A model generated the notes under the pieces. It ran no database searches. It saw only the letters and a program-made list of their open reading frames with translations, and was not told the DNA's origin. A program made the position numbers and the translations under genes. From NCBI GenBank assembly GCA_001792895.1, contig MARA01000004.1:2356001-2420000 (forward strand): a stretch of DNA of 64,000 nucleotides. Reading direction: 5' to 3'. Below are positions 32,309 through 43,375 of the stretch, piece by piece (within the stretch, counting starts at the first letter, position 1; each line of letters starts with the position of its first letter). This DNA is from Lentinus brumalis. Its lineage: Eukaryota; Basidiomycota; Agaricomycetes; Polyporales; Polyporaceae.

Positions 32309-34664
32309 CTAATCGTCGTCCTCCTCCTCCTCCTCCTCAGCCCGAGCCTTGCCTTTACCCTTGTTCTGCACAAGCTTTCGCTGGGCCTTGCGCCGCTCTG
32401 CACGCGCAGCGAGCATCTGCGCGCGCAGATCCGCAGTGTCGTCGCCCTCGGATTCGTCCTCGGAGCTGTTGCAGCCGGCCGCGCTACCATAAACCCATCT
32501 AATACACGGTGGTCAGCACAGTCCAGCGGAGAATATGAAGGCTTACTTGTTCCACCACTCAAGCAGGTTCACGTCGAGGTCGTCCTCGCACTCGATGTCT
32601 GGCATTCCGTCCTCGAGGGCTTCCTCCTCCATTCTCACGAACGCGAGAATGTCGTCAAAAAAGGCCCGGACAGTGCCACGACCGTCGTCGCCGGACCAAG
32701 CACCTCCAGTGGTCAGGATGAACTGAAGCTGTGGATGGGACAAAGTGAGATCAGATGAGCAGCGACTGATAAGGACTCACCAGCGTCGCGACATATGCAA
32801 TGAACGGCGCTCGGACCTTCTTGATCTCGGCAGAGCGAGACAGGGAGCCGCGGCCACGGCCAGGAAGCCCAGGCTCGCGCGTCGCTGCTGTTGGACCTTG
32901 GAACAAGCCGCGATATGTCTGTGTACACGAGGCGTGAATGAGTGCGGTTTGATGCTACGCGCGACACTCACGTTGCGGACGGTCTCGCCCATGCAGAATC
33001 CCTATCCGGGCGCGTGGAATCGTACTCCAGCGTGGTGGGAAACAAGAAGGCTGGGTAGGTCTTGCGCGTGCTGACCGTTCCCTCCGCCCTTACTGGCTCA
33101 TCAGCGTCGGCACCGTCCACCTCGGCATCGGCTGCCTTCTTGTTCTTCTTTGAGCGCCGCTTCGGTGCTGCGCCATCCTTGCGCCGTGGAGCTAGCTTGG
33201 TGTTGCAGTAGCTGCAGTTGGAGGTTAGACGGTCAGATCTGCAGAGTATGGCAGACATACCTCTGCGGGTCCCTATCGAACTCATCACGCTCGTTGATGT
33301 TCACGACGAGACGGCCCGTGGTGATGGATTTATACCCGACGGATGGGTCTTGTTGCCGCACTTGCGATGAGCGCAGGGGCGGGATCTTGATGCCGTTCTC
33401 AAGGGTCGCTTCGGGTACATACGTATGTAATTCTTTGCGGATGCTGTTGAGGTCGCTCGCACGGCCTGCGCGAGCATGTGCATCTATCTGTTGAATACAA
33501 AGTGGATCAGCCGACGAGCATGCGAGGGGGCAGGAACTCACAAAGGTCGAGGCGAGGATCAACGGTTGTGCGTACCTCCCCAGGTACTCGGCGAAGTTCT
33601 TCATGATGGGTTGCGAGAACACGAGGTCATCGAAGCATTTGACATGCCATTCAACGACATCCAAGGGGCTGAAACAGGCGCATATATCTGGTTAGCACCC
33701 ATCATTGTCAGATAGAGTCAGTAGTGCGTACATGTTCTTGAGAATCTTCATGTGTCTTCTGCGCTCCGTGCGACTGGCGTCGGGTCCGAGAGCATAGACC
33801 ATCACACCATGGCGGATCATCTGCTTGATGTCTATGATGGGTCCGTACTCTCGATGGAGGAAGCGTGACAGGGCGCGGATGTGGTCGACCATCGTGTCCT
33901 TGGCCGTGTTGCTGCGTTGGTGAGTCAGTGCTGTTGTGCTGAGATAGGGAGAGGCCGTACCTCAGGACGTGTCTGCGAGACTTGGCGTCCCAGATGAAAC
34001 ACATGACCTCCTGGAACGCCGAGAACGTCCAGTCAGTCGTGACGTCCAGCTCGTCAGTGTTCTTGTCGACGTCCACCCCGATGTCCTTGAGCAGTGTATG
34101 CCTGTCTTCGTTTGCAGGAGCGGGAGGAGACTGCGAGCGGGTGCCATGATCCGGAGCTGCGGATTCCTCGCGGCGTCGGCGTGGGCTGGCAGAGCGCGAC
34201 CTACGCCTGCGGGAGGCTGAGCTTGCAGAGGTCTCCGTGCGGCTCCTGTTTTGCTTCCCTCGAGAGGAGTTGTCCTCGGAGGAGGAGGAGCGAGGCGAGG
34301 ACGGACGTTGAGACCTCAGGCGCTCACTGGAATCCCGCTTGCGATCAGCGCGTGGCTCCGCCTCTTCACGGTCACGTTCCTCGTCGCGCTCGCGCCTGTG
34401 GCGTTCATCGCGCTTGTGGCGGTCGTCGCGCTGAGTACCTTCTGCATCGCGGGCGTCGCTCCGTGCATCTTCTCTGCGTGACTTTGAAGCGTCTTTCTCA
34501 GGTGGAGGTGTTTGAGATGGGGACCTGTGAGTTCTACAGTGACACTGCAATGAGTATATGCGCGCATATAGTGCCTTTGGAAGCCCAATTGCAACTTACT
34601 GGGGTTTGTATTTCGTTCCCTTCCCACTGCGCTCGTTGTAGCTGAATCCCGACGAGGATGCCAT
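32309..34664 (-). CDS. DUF6698-like agaricomycete protein carried by the transposon (about 637 aa, one frame break)
   Basis: Function unknown. Minus-strand exons: 34664-34600, 34524-33961, 33911-33732, 33668-33542, 33487-33261, 33211-32972, 32918-32781, 32728-32547, 32498-32309. The N-terminal third is an RS/RD/RE-rich low-complexity segment. The rest has RALSRFLHREYGPIIDIKQM, EYLGRYAQPLIL, HARAGRASDLNSIRKELHTY, TYPAFLFPTTLEYD, TYRGLFQGPTAATRE, VRAPFIAYVATLLQFIL, FFDDILAFV and VNLLEWWNKWVYG. These resemble the agaricomycete DUF6698 family (RxxDLNxIR, PAFL, RHIFTGPSSA-like, PxIAYVAT, LxWWN). The C-terminal tail is basic then acidic. Frame is lost at a C3 run (33000-33002); one extra base rejoins RPDRGFCMGETVRN. 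It is divergent from the transposase, sharing a 276-bp gap, and lies inside the proposed element. I recall this family from memory and cannot verify it. Confidence 0.6.
33000..33002 (-). other. Probable one-base undercall in the DUF6698-like gene
   Basis: The frame passes from RPDR to GFCMGETVRN only if one base is added in this run. The alternative would be a 24-nt intron, too short to splice. Confidence 0.5.
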
Positions 34665-34940
34665 GCCCGGAGTAGATGTGCGACACAAGCAGGAAGCAGA
34701 TGGGAGTAGAGAGCAAGGAGAGATCACCGAAAGGCAGCAGCCTTTTGAGGCGTGCAAGCGCGTGCGTCATAGCTGTCAAGGACTTGCCAAATTGAGCGCG
34801 TCGGAGGACGACGCGCCTGTCATGTGACCGCGGTGACTTGGGCGCTGCTGGCCTTGGCTGTTCTCTCGTTACGTCTTCCATCTCCCTCGGCTGGCTCAAT
34901 GCATTTGCTATGGCTATATGCCCTTCTCATTATCTGTCTG
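34665..34940. promoter_or_regulatory. Bidirectional promoter gap inside the transposon
   Basis: 276 bp separate the two divergent start codons. No clear TATA box was seen. The compact arrangement suggests shared control of transposase and passenger gene. Confidence 0.4.
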
Positions 34941-37900
34941 ATGGCCAAGAAGACCTGTGACGGCTGCGGCAAGCCCAGCAACAACCTCAAAAACCACGAA
35001 TATACCTGCAAGGCGCTGCTCGACTTCATTGATGGAGGATACAAGAAGCGTGCCGAGGAGGACGCCCAGCTGGAACGCGTGAAGGAATCCAAGCGGAAGA
35101 GGGAAGAGGATGAGAGGGCGGCAGCGAGGGAGGAGAAGAAGAGAAAGGTAGCGGAACGACAGGTACGTGTGTGGTTGCTGAGCACCCCGGACTCTGTACT
35201 CACACGGAATGCAACAGGCCGCGCGTGCACCATCCCCTGGCCCGGTGCTGGGTACATCAACTAGTCGCTTTGGCAGGGAACGTCGCGCGCCTCAATTCGT
35301 CAGAGATATGGAGCCGACGTCGTTACGAGGGCTCGGAGAGCACCTCTTGCCCGCGGCGCCTCCTCCTCCTCCTCCATCACCACCTCGCGCATCTCCACCG
35401 CGCGCGTATGTCGAAGATGCTCAAGATGACCCCGAGGAGAACCCGGATCCTGGCATTGACATGCAGCAGCAACCACCACCTGCAGCTCACTCATTCGACA
35501 CGATGCCGAACCGCTTCGGCGTGTTCAGGCGGTATACGACGGTACCACAGCACGATCCCGAGGAGGGTTTGACCCTCGATGACTTCGCCGACGGAAGCTC
35601 ACACATACGCACACCCCCCGACCCTCGTGAGCAGCACCCGTTGCGTCCGCTTGGCTCAGCACTCCCCGGACTCGTACAGAGCGCGATGGGTGTTGCCGCG
35701 AAGTCGTACACGCCGTTCCTCAACTGGTCGGTCTTCAAACTCATGCAATGGCAGTACAACGGGACGAGCACCAAGTCTGAGGTGCAGCTCCAGCGCCTCA
35801 TTGACGAGGTGCTTACAGACAAGCGGTTCCGGGAAAAGGACCTCGTGGGCTGCAGCGTCAAACGCGAGAAGAAGCGGCTGGACCAGTATAGCAACAACGG
35901 AGGTCCGTTTGACACCGCAGATGGCTGGCGCGAGGGCTCGGTCACGCTTCACCTGCCAAAGGCTCGAGTGAAGCATACATCAGAGTCGGCGGCACCCTCG
36001 TACACGATCACCGGCATCTGGATGCGGAACTTCATGGAGGTTCTCAAGGCAGGCTACAAGGATCCCGTCGCAGGGAAGTTCCACCATATCCCCTTCTCCC
36101 TCTTCCGCAGTCGCAGCACTCCCGAGGACCCAGATGCCCCTCCCGAGCGACTCTGGTCCGAGGTTTACAACGCCAACGCCATGCTTAGAGAGCACGACGA
36201 GCTCCAAGCGCAACCACGCCAACCTGAAGATGCCCCCGATGTCGAGTACGTAATTGCGCCATTGCTCGTCTACTCGGACTCGACGCGACTCGCAAACTTC
36301 GGGACCGCGTCGCTATGGCCAATATACAATTTCTTCGCAAGCCTCACCAAGTACCTTCGCCTCAAGCCTAGCATGTTCGCTGCACACCACCTGGCGTATA
36401 TCCCCTCGGTAAGTCGGCGCGGACTGCCGCTGGCACTTCTTGTGGCTAATTCTTCTTGACGCTTTTGCAGCTCCCCGATGGACTCTTCCGGGCATACAAG
36501 GCTGCTTACGGCGAAGCCCCGTCAGCTGCGATTGTGCGTGTGCTCAAGCGCGACCTCATGCAGAAGCTATGGCTTCTGCTGGTTGACGACGACTTCATGA
36601 AGGCTTACAAGCACGGCGTCCTTGTGGAATGCGGAGACGGCATCGTGCGCCGCCTCTTCCCGCGCATCCTCTCGTACTTGGCTGACTACCCTGAGAAGTA
36701 AGTGTCGCAGCGACCGCGCAACCCTCAATGGCATGCTGATGATTATTATTAGGTGTCTCGTCGCAGGCATCAAATTCCTTGGCAACTGCGGGTGTCCCGT
36801 ATGTCTCACGGAGAAGAAGCAATTCGCCAACATGGGGACGAAGAACGACATGAAGAAACGCACAAACAATCCACGCGAGGACAGCGGTTTCCTCGCCTCG
36901 CGCATCGACATGGTGCGCGGCTGGATCTTCAAGAATGGTGCTGCACCTGAAGGCGATAGGGTCAAGAGCACACTGCTCCACAGGATGTCGACCACGACCA
37001 CACAGGTGGGTCGTTCGCTTCGCCGTCACTCGTGCGCCCTGACGCTAGGCATGCAGAGCGCATTCTCCATCCGCTTTGGAGAATTCGGCAAGAATGCGTA
37101 CAACATGTTCGTGCCAGATCTGCTTCATGAATTCGAGCTGGGCGTCTGGAAGGCCACCTTCACGCATCTCGTCCGCCTCCTGATTGCTGTGGGAGGAACT
37201 GCTGTCCATGACCTGGACGAACGGTGCGCACTCTGGTCCCTTCTGATAATCCGTTTGATAGGCTAATTACTGTCTACTAGCTATGCCATGATCTCAACGT
37301 TCGGCAAGGACGCCATCCGCCGATTCACCGGCAATGTTTCAGCAATGAAGAAGCTCGCAGCTCGCGACTTTGAAGACATCCTGATCGTACGTCTCGAAGT
37401 CTCTCTTGCAATGATATCAGAATTAACCTTTGCAACCAGTGTTCGATCCCGGCCTTTGAAGGGCTCATGCCTGAGCCGTACAACGGGATTGTACTGACGA
37501 TGCTCTTCGAGCTCTGTCAGTGGCATGCGTTCGCCAAGCTCCGATTGCATTCGGAAGGAACGCTCAGCAAGTTCGAGGCCGCGACGCCCACACTCGGCGC
37601 GGCGATGCGTGCCTTCAAGCGGAACGTCTGCGCGCGCTGGGTAACCAAGGAACTACCTAGTGAGACTCAATCGCGGCAGCGACGTGCGACGAAGGCCGCT
37701 GCGAAGAAGCGTCAGGAACCCGAGAAGATCTCCGTGAAGCAGAAGATATTCAATCTCATCACTTACAAGTACCACCGGCTAGGAGACTACGTCGCCGCCA
37801 TCTGGGAGTTTGGAACAATGGACAACCAGACGACTCAGCCGGTATGTACCCCATCACTGCAGCCTTATGTCTAGGTCACATACTGATCGTCCTGCAGGGC

Positions 37901-39320
37901 GAGGTGGAGCACCGACGCGTCAAGAACGCCTGGCCCCGTACCAACAAGAATCGCAAAGCTCATCGACAGATCGCATCAGAGGTTCAACGTGCGGACGTCC
38001 TCAACAAGATATCGGCCCGCAACGGAGGCTCACGAAAGATCCGGACGTCTCGCGATGTCAAGAAGCGCAAGGTCGGAGGTAGTAGGAAGCGCATGCAGCT
38101 GCGCTTCGACATCAGCCAGCCGCTCCCACAGACCTCGCCTCGCGACCACTTCCACATCTCAGAGGACCAACGGAACTGGGTCAAGCTCAGTGAGTTCGCG
38201 GCCGAGAACGCTGATGATCCTGCATGCGAGGTGCGTACTTAGCGGCATATGTATTGACCAAGGACAAGTACTGATGCATGTACACAGGATTTCGTATACA
38301 AGCTCAAGGCCCACCTTCTAGGACGCCTTCCTGGAGGAGGCGCATACGACTCCGACCTGGAGCCTTCTCTGGAAGACGTCGCCACTGTGCATCTCCGGTC
38401 TGACCGTCTATACATGCACAAGGTCATGCGGATCAACTGGACGTCGTACGACATGCGCCGCTCGCAGGACTCCATCAACCCGCGTACCCATCCCGACGTC
38501 ATGATGCTGGCACCCGATGGGAGCACTCACCCCTTCCTCTACGCCCGTGTGCTTGGCATACTCCATGTTCATGCTTACCGCGCCGGTCCAGGTCTACCCG
38601 CTACTGAGTCGGAACCCATCAATGTCCTCTGGCTACGGTGGTTCAATGTCGATGGTACCGCGCCAGGAGGACTCAAGGCTCGGCGTCTTCATAGGCTGAA
38701 GTGGGCTCGCGACGACGAAGCGTTCGACTTCGTCTCGCCCGATTGCGTCCTCCGTGCCGCCCATCTCATCCCCGCATTCGCACACGGCAAGACGGACGAA
38801 GCACTGCCCGGCTTCTCTATTGCCCGGCAAGAGGATGAAGCGGACGAAGACTGGCTTTATCATTATGTCTCCATGTGCGTATATATCTGGCTGATACCAA
38901 TGGTTCAAACTAATGCAGTCATGTTTCTAGGTTTGTGGATCGAGACATGTTTATGCGATATGTCGGCGACGCAGTGGGACACCAACGTAGGGGTTACCAT
39001 CCCGAAACTCCAGGCGCTGCGCTCCCAACGTCGTCTGCCCGCGATCGTGACGACCATTCCTCTGATTCCGACTCTGGCTCCGATGACGGCAAGTCTGTGC
39101 AACCAGGGCCATTTTCGCGTGCTTCGAGCACCATGGAAGACTTTGAGGAGGATGGCTTCGCAGAAGAGATTGATGAGGCGCAGCAGGAGGCGAACGAACA
39201 GGACGCTCTCGAGGACGAAGAGCGGGACTACAACTATGTCCGTTCTAGCGACGAGGACGACTCGGACGAAGAAGACGGCAACAGCGAAGGCGATGAATGC
39301 GACAATGGTACACAAGACGC

Positions 39321-39353
<33 letters not shown>

Positions 39354-39540
39354 AGACGAAGACGAGGACGAAGACGAAGACGGTGGAGGATCGGTCGGGC
39401 ATGCGGACGGTGAGCCAGCAGATGCTAATAGTGGAGATGAGGACGCAGTAGCTCTGCCGGACTTAGGACCAGAGGATGGCGAAGACGGCATCACCGCGGA
39501 CGAGCTCCTCTTGGAGAGTACAGGCTATGGGAACCTGTAA
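34941..39540 (+). CDS. Plavaka-like (KDZ superfamily) transposase, 1365 aa, 10 exons
   Basis: Exons: 34941-35162, 35218-36408, 36471-36697, 36753-37005, 37057-37223, 37281-37386, 37440-37841, 37898-38230, 38288-38874, 38931-39540. It starts MAKKTCDGCGKPSNNLKNH with a Cys/His zinc-binding motif (C6, C9, H19, C23), as KDZ proteins often do. A coiled-coil-like basic segment and a Pro-rich linker follow. The core has KLMQWQYNG, RNFMEVLKAGYKDP, APLLVYSDSTRLANFG, HHLAYIPSLPDGLFRAYKAAYG, CGDGIVRRLFPRILSYLADYPE, GNCGCPVCLTEKK, FVPDLLHEFELGVWK and GEVEHRRVKNAW. The pattern D(S/K)T, GDG-RR, DYPE, CPxC and DLLHxxELG is the Plavaka arrangement, where the Asp and Glu residues are likely catalytic. The last exon encodes a poly-Asp/Glu tract. 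All splice phases join, so it may be functional. Superfamily call is by pattern, not by search. Confidence 0.78.
39322..39384 (+). repeat. GAC/GAR microsatellite coding Asp-Glu repeats
   Basis: About ten GAGGAC/GAAGAC units near the transposase C-terminus, encoding alternating acidic residues. Likely length-variable. Confidence 0.8.
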
Positions 39541-39862
39541 GCCTCTCGCTTGTAGAGCACTGTCCTTGTACTCAATATGACATTCTGTATGTGAGTTCGA
39601 TTAATTCCTTTGCTTCGCACCCGGCTAGGCACCAGGGGCTACTACATACCGGAAGGCCACTGGCCGTAACATTGCAAGTAGTTATATGTACATGCAAACA
39701 ATGCCCCGCAATTGCGTATCCACGTAATGCTTCCACCGGATTGCACTGGTTTATATTCGCCTAGCGGATTGGCCGGCATTCCGTGTATTGAGGGTGCACG
39801 CCAGCGCTCGCAACCTGCCCGGAGACTTGGCAAGGGCGCCAATGAAGAACTCACACTCGGAC

Positions 39863-39874
39863 ATTTTGCTGATG
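39863..39874 (-). repeat. Candidate right terminal inverted repeat
   Basis: ATTTTGCTGATG, reverse complement of the left copy at 31809-31820, 323 bp beyond the transposase stop. Confidence 0.4.
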
Positions 39875-41641
39875 AGTATAAGTGTTCGCTCGAAGGCGTT
39901 GTCCCGCCTTGTTTGTACGTTTCTATGTCCGCGTTCGTCGTCGCCTCGCGTTCCGTGCCAGCCATCGTCTTGCCGTTTGCGTCGCGTCGCCATCGGAGAG
40001 CAGAGGATCGGAGCAGGCTTTAGTCGAGGAGAGAGAAGGTCGGCGTCTGTCTCCTTCAGGCAGAACTCGTCCTCTAAGCCGCGCGCGCCCTGCCCTAACC
40101 TTTCCCTTTTCAGGTGCGAATTCTCGGCGTGATCCTTGCACAGCATCAAGCCGGCCTGCCTGCTCTCCCGTCCTGCGTCGTCTCCCGTCCATTCTCGCCG
40201 TCAGCCGGCCTCGCACAGGGCTCTACAAGTCGCCGCCACTCATCTCGCCACTCCGGGCGTAAGCCTCAACGCGCGAGCAGTCGCAGCCTCGGCATCGCGT
40301 TCAAAACTGGGCGCGTTCGGCCTCTGTCGCGCCCAACGCTCGATTCGTGACACATTGCTGGCCGCATGCGCGCGCGCCTCGCCTACTCAGAGACCCAGTA
40401 CGTACCTCGTTGTCTTCTCACCTTTCCGGCCTCTTGCGAGCATCTTCCTCGCCTTCCTTCCCCTCGCCGCCCGTTTCAGGGCCGTTCAGCATCCAGCGCG
40501 TTCGTGCTTCATGCGCGTGTGCTCCGCGTATCCTCAGGTAGGCCTACACGCGTCGCCCGCCTTTGCGCTGCGCTCATATCTCTTCGTCCCGTCCCTCTAG
40601 AGTACAGTAGGAGCACAGACGGCGTCTCTGTCTGGCTGGCCGCCCGTCCCGTCAATCAGTCAGTTAAGCTTTTAGACTCAGGTTCGTCTACACAAGCTGG
40701 GGATCGCGCCCGTCCCCCTTTCTGGTCTCACACCTGGTTCTACAGTAGCTCGTCTTCCTGCCTTCGGTTTCGCCACATTCATCTCGGACGTTGCCGCCTG
40801 CGCCCCAGACTTCCGCCTTCACCCCAGAGCTCGTCGCTGTCTACGTGTCGCATCGGTGGAAGAGGGATACCATAACGGTTTGTCTATCATTTCCGAGACG
40901 GGCCGAGGCTGACTTTGTGCTGGCTCCGCTTCGCCTCTCCTTAGCTTCTTTGCAGGGGCCCGTGCCCGGCCCGTTGCGGCTTCGTGCGTTCCCTTCTTCT
41001 GGAAGCTGCTCACACTCTTTTTGATCTTCTAGCGTTTCGTCTCCCCTGCCCTCTAACCCTTTCCTCAGCTTGGGTCCTAGAGCCGTGGTCTGGACGGTCT
41101 ATCCGTACGCGCGAACACGCGTCCGGCCAGGGGCTTCTAGTTTCAGCTTGCCCATCAGTCATCCAGGGAAACAGGTGCGACGTCGGTCTTCCGGCGTTCC
41201 GCAGCCATCTGCGACCGTCTCAGCTGACGTCTTCTTCATATATAGCTGCACCGTGATCTGCATCACGTCGGGGAGCCGTGTCGAGTCTCCCATCTCCGCG
41301 CGAGACTGCCTATCAGCTCTCCGCTGCGTCGCTCTCCGTCTTGTTAATGCTCTCGCCCGTCAGTCTCGCCTTGCGCACTGCGCCTGTCCGCGACGTCCTC
41401 GCTCCTTCCGCACGCTCGTTTCATCAGTCGCGCTCTTCCGTTCGTCCTCTCTTTACGTCCAGTTATCTCGCAGCCAAGACGTGCGTTCTTTTGAGTCGCA
41501 CAGTACGCGGGCGCTCACCTATCTATTCGTATTCACAGTGCCTCTTGCGTCTCGCGATTCAGTAGTATAATGTGTTCCGTGTCACAGTCCTACCGGTATA
41601 AGGCAGCCATCGGTCGCGTAAGTACAAGATTTAGCGCATCA

Positions 41642-42226
41642 TTAGTCCATGAGCCACTTGTGTCTTGCTAACACTCCTGGTTCACTTCCTTTAGGTCTCC
41701 TCCTCTCTTTCTCCTCCGCACTTGCCGGCCACGCCCGGAGCGGCGCGTTCCCGCCCTCCTCCGTCTTCTGCAGCCAGCAGCCCTTCGCCGCACATAGACC
41801 CTCTGCCGTTTCTCGCTCGAGGTCGCCGAGGTCGCCTTCAGGGGTCCGTCCAAGCCACTGAAGGCATGCTTCCGGCCCCTCCAGCCAAGATCTCTCCACC
41901 GTTACACCAGGGACATGTGGCATGTCGATCCCAGCGATCTCGACCTTGTTCCCGCTGCACTCGTTTTCCACCGACACCCTCACCCATCCTCCTCCGAACC
42001 CGACTATGCTGCTCACCCTGCCTACGACGTGGGGGTCGTACGGGGAGTACTTGTCGAGTTCTACGATCGGGACCGGGGGAATCGATTTCGCCAGCGCCAC
42101 CAGTCGGACCGCCATTCCCACTTCCAGCGGCTTCGATGGTGTGAGTCGTGTGGCGTATAGGTGCACGCTGAGTCGGACCTTCTTCCTCCCCGCCCGTCCG
42201 TCCCTTCGCCGTATCCTGCCCACCAT
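41642..42226 (-). CDS. Hypothetical ORF in the 5' segment of the insertion (194 aa)
   Basis: ATG-initiated frame in the same orientation as the LINE ORFs. The product (RKKVRLSVHLYATRLTPS ... VELDKYSPYDPHVVGRVSSIV ... VSVENECSGNKVEIAGIDMP) has a mixed, beta-rich-looking composition, not low complexity, but no family I know. Competing frames are open on the other strand. It could be a leader ORF of the LINE, a fragment of another element, or chance. Confidence 0.3.
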   Translation of the reverse strand: MVGRIRRRDGRAGRKKVRLSVHLYATRLTPSKPLEVGMAVRLVALAKSIPPVPIVELDKYSPYDPHVVGRVSSIVGFGGGWVRVSVENECSGNKVEIAGIDMPHVPGVTVERSWLEGPEACLQWLGRTPEGDLGDLERETAEGLCAAKGCWLQKTEEGGNAPLRAWPASAEEKERRRPKGSEPGVLARHKWLMD

Positions 42227-42973
42227 GCATAGATCTCCGCTTCGTTGTGTCCGTCCCTGCTCCTTCGACAGCAGCCGTTCGCCATCTCACTGGTGGTGTG
42301 TGTGTAGTGGTGCGAGCTGCGATTGGGTGTGGTCGTGGCTCGTCGTGGCTGTTTGGTGTGTGGTCGTGGCTCGTTCGTCGTGTGAGGCGGGGAACGCCTT
42401 CACCTCAGTCGTTACTGCTTGGGCTTTTGAGTGTGTGAGGGAGGGAGCGTAATCGGTTTATGGAGGGGATGTTGTTAAGGAGAGTATGCGCATTCGGCTT
42501 AGGATAGGGATGTCTCCAGTGTTTGAAAATACATGTGCAGCTATTCGGGGCCGAGTTCGTGTGAGGCTGCACCGGCCGTTTTATATCACAGCGAGAGCTG
42601 TTATCGCCTAGGGACATCAGTGAGTGCGAGCTTCATCAGCCCACTTCGCCTTGTCGGCCTTATCGATTTCTGTCTCAGTCGCGGCTTGGCTGGGCCACCG
42701 TTGCTGACCCTTCTCGGCCTTGCAGGGACGTGACGGGATGGTGTCCCTTCACGCCTAATATAGTCACCTACAGAGGACGCTTCCCATTCTTGGATCGTGA
42801 CTAACTTGCCTCCTGTAGGAGTGCTTGTCGTCTTTCCAGCGAAGACGGGTCGGGCGGTCTTCCGTCTGCCAGGCGGCCGTCTCGGTCTGCTCCCAAGCGC
42901 TTCAGAGTGATTCGATGCGCATATCTATTCGGTTGCGATCGAGGGGGGCATTGCAGTCCGGTTCATTCACATA

Positions 42974-42984
42974 GGTTAGGGTTA
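42974..42984 (+). repeat. Short telomere-like tract
   Basis: GGTTAGGGTTA, not quite two units of the fungal telomere repeat TTAGGG, inside the insertion. Confidence 0.4.
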
Positions 42985-43375
42985 ACGTAGGTGTTGGCGT
43001 TGTGCGCTGGCAGCCACCCCTTTGCGGGAGTGTTCATTCTGCAGCACACGTAGCCTTCCCCCTCCTCCATCGCCGTAGCCCTCCGACCTGGAGCAGGTAG
43101 GGGCGTCTCAGGATTGCACGGCTCAGGCTTACTGCCGGCCTGGGTCCTTCCCTTTTTGTCTTTACGACATCATGCCTTCCGGCTTTCATGGGACAGCGTC
43201 CTCTAGGATCAGATTTACAGCCAACTGCCGTTTTCGTAGTCTCTAGCTATATTCTGAGCCAAGCTTTGCTATTGTATCCTCACGGTTTGGCCGCTCCAAG
43301 TGCCAGTGACCGTGGGAAAAGACCAGAAGGTGGTGGTCTTAGGAAGAGGAGCGTCCCCGTGCCCTTCAAGCTTCC

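Larger units (their letters stand above)
31809..39874. mobile_element. Plavaka/KDZ-like DNA transposon nested in the LINE (boundaries tentative)
   Basis: Contains a Plavaka-like transposase gene (plus) and a divergent DUF6698-like gene (minus). The ends proposed here are the outer limits of a 12-bp perfect inverted repeat, CATCAGCAAAAT at 31809-31820 and its reverse complement at 39863-39874. I found no matching 8-bp direct duplication outside them, so the termini are not proved. Both subterminal regions are rich in GGATTGC/GCAATCC-type motifs, as expected of subterminal transposase-binding repeats. Confidence 0.5.
22871..43375 (-). mobile_element. LINE (non-LTR retrotransposon) insertion, ~20.5 kb including nested DNA transposon
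   Basis: Bounded by the 15-bp direct repeat. On the minus strand it reads: a 5' segment (43375-39875), the nested Plavaka-like element (about 39874-31809), a ~150-bp leader, ORF1 (31661-28857), a 430-bp spacer, ORF2 (28426-23120), a ~230-bp 3' UTR and a poly(A) tail interrupted by one C (22871-22890 as T on plus). Without the nested element the LINE would be ~12.4 kb, long for the class, so the 5' segment may include further foreign DNA. Both ORFs are open and the tail and duplication are intact, which suggests a young insertion. The domain order with RNase H fits the fungal Tad1-type clade, though I cannot place it by phylogeny. Confidence 0.72.
39875..43375 (-). other. Gene-poor, pyrimidine-rich (plus strand) segment between transposon and right duplication
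   Basis: 3.5 kb with strongly C/T-rich plus strand, open frames on both strands and no recognisable domain. By position it would be the distal 5' part of the LINE or another insertion. It includes a short telomere-like tract near 42974 and one 195-codon minus frame (listed separately). Many frames overlap at 41.6-42.4 kb on both strands, which warns that openness here is compositional. Confidence 0.55.

Noticed and set aside
31866..39802. TGCACGCC at 31866 and 39795 as an 8-bp target duplication of the nested transposon
   Set aside because: No inverted repeat adjoins it, and an 8-mer shared by two ~400-bp flanks is expected by chance.
39923..40875. Several overlapping plus- and minus-strand frames of 100-170 codons
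   Set aside because: Compositional openness of a pyrimidine-rich segment; the products are low complexity and lack start context or splice continuity.
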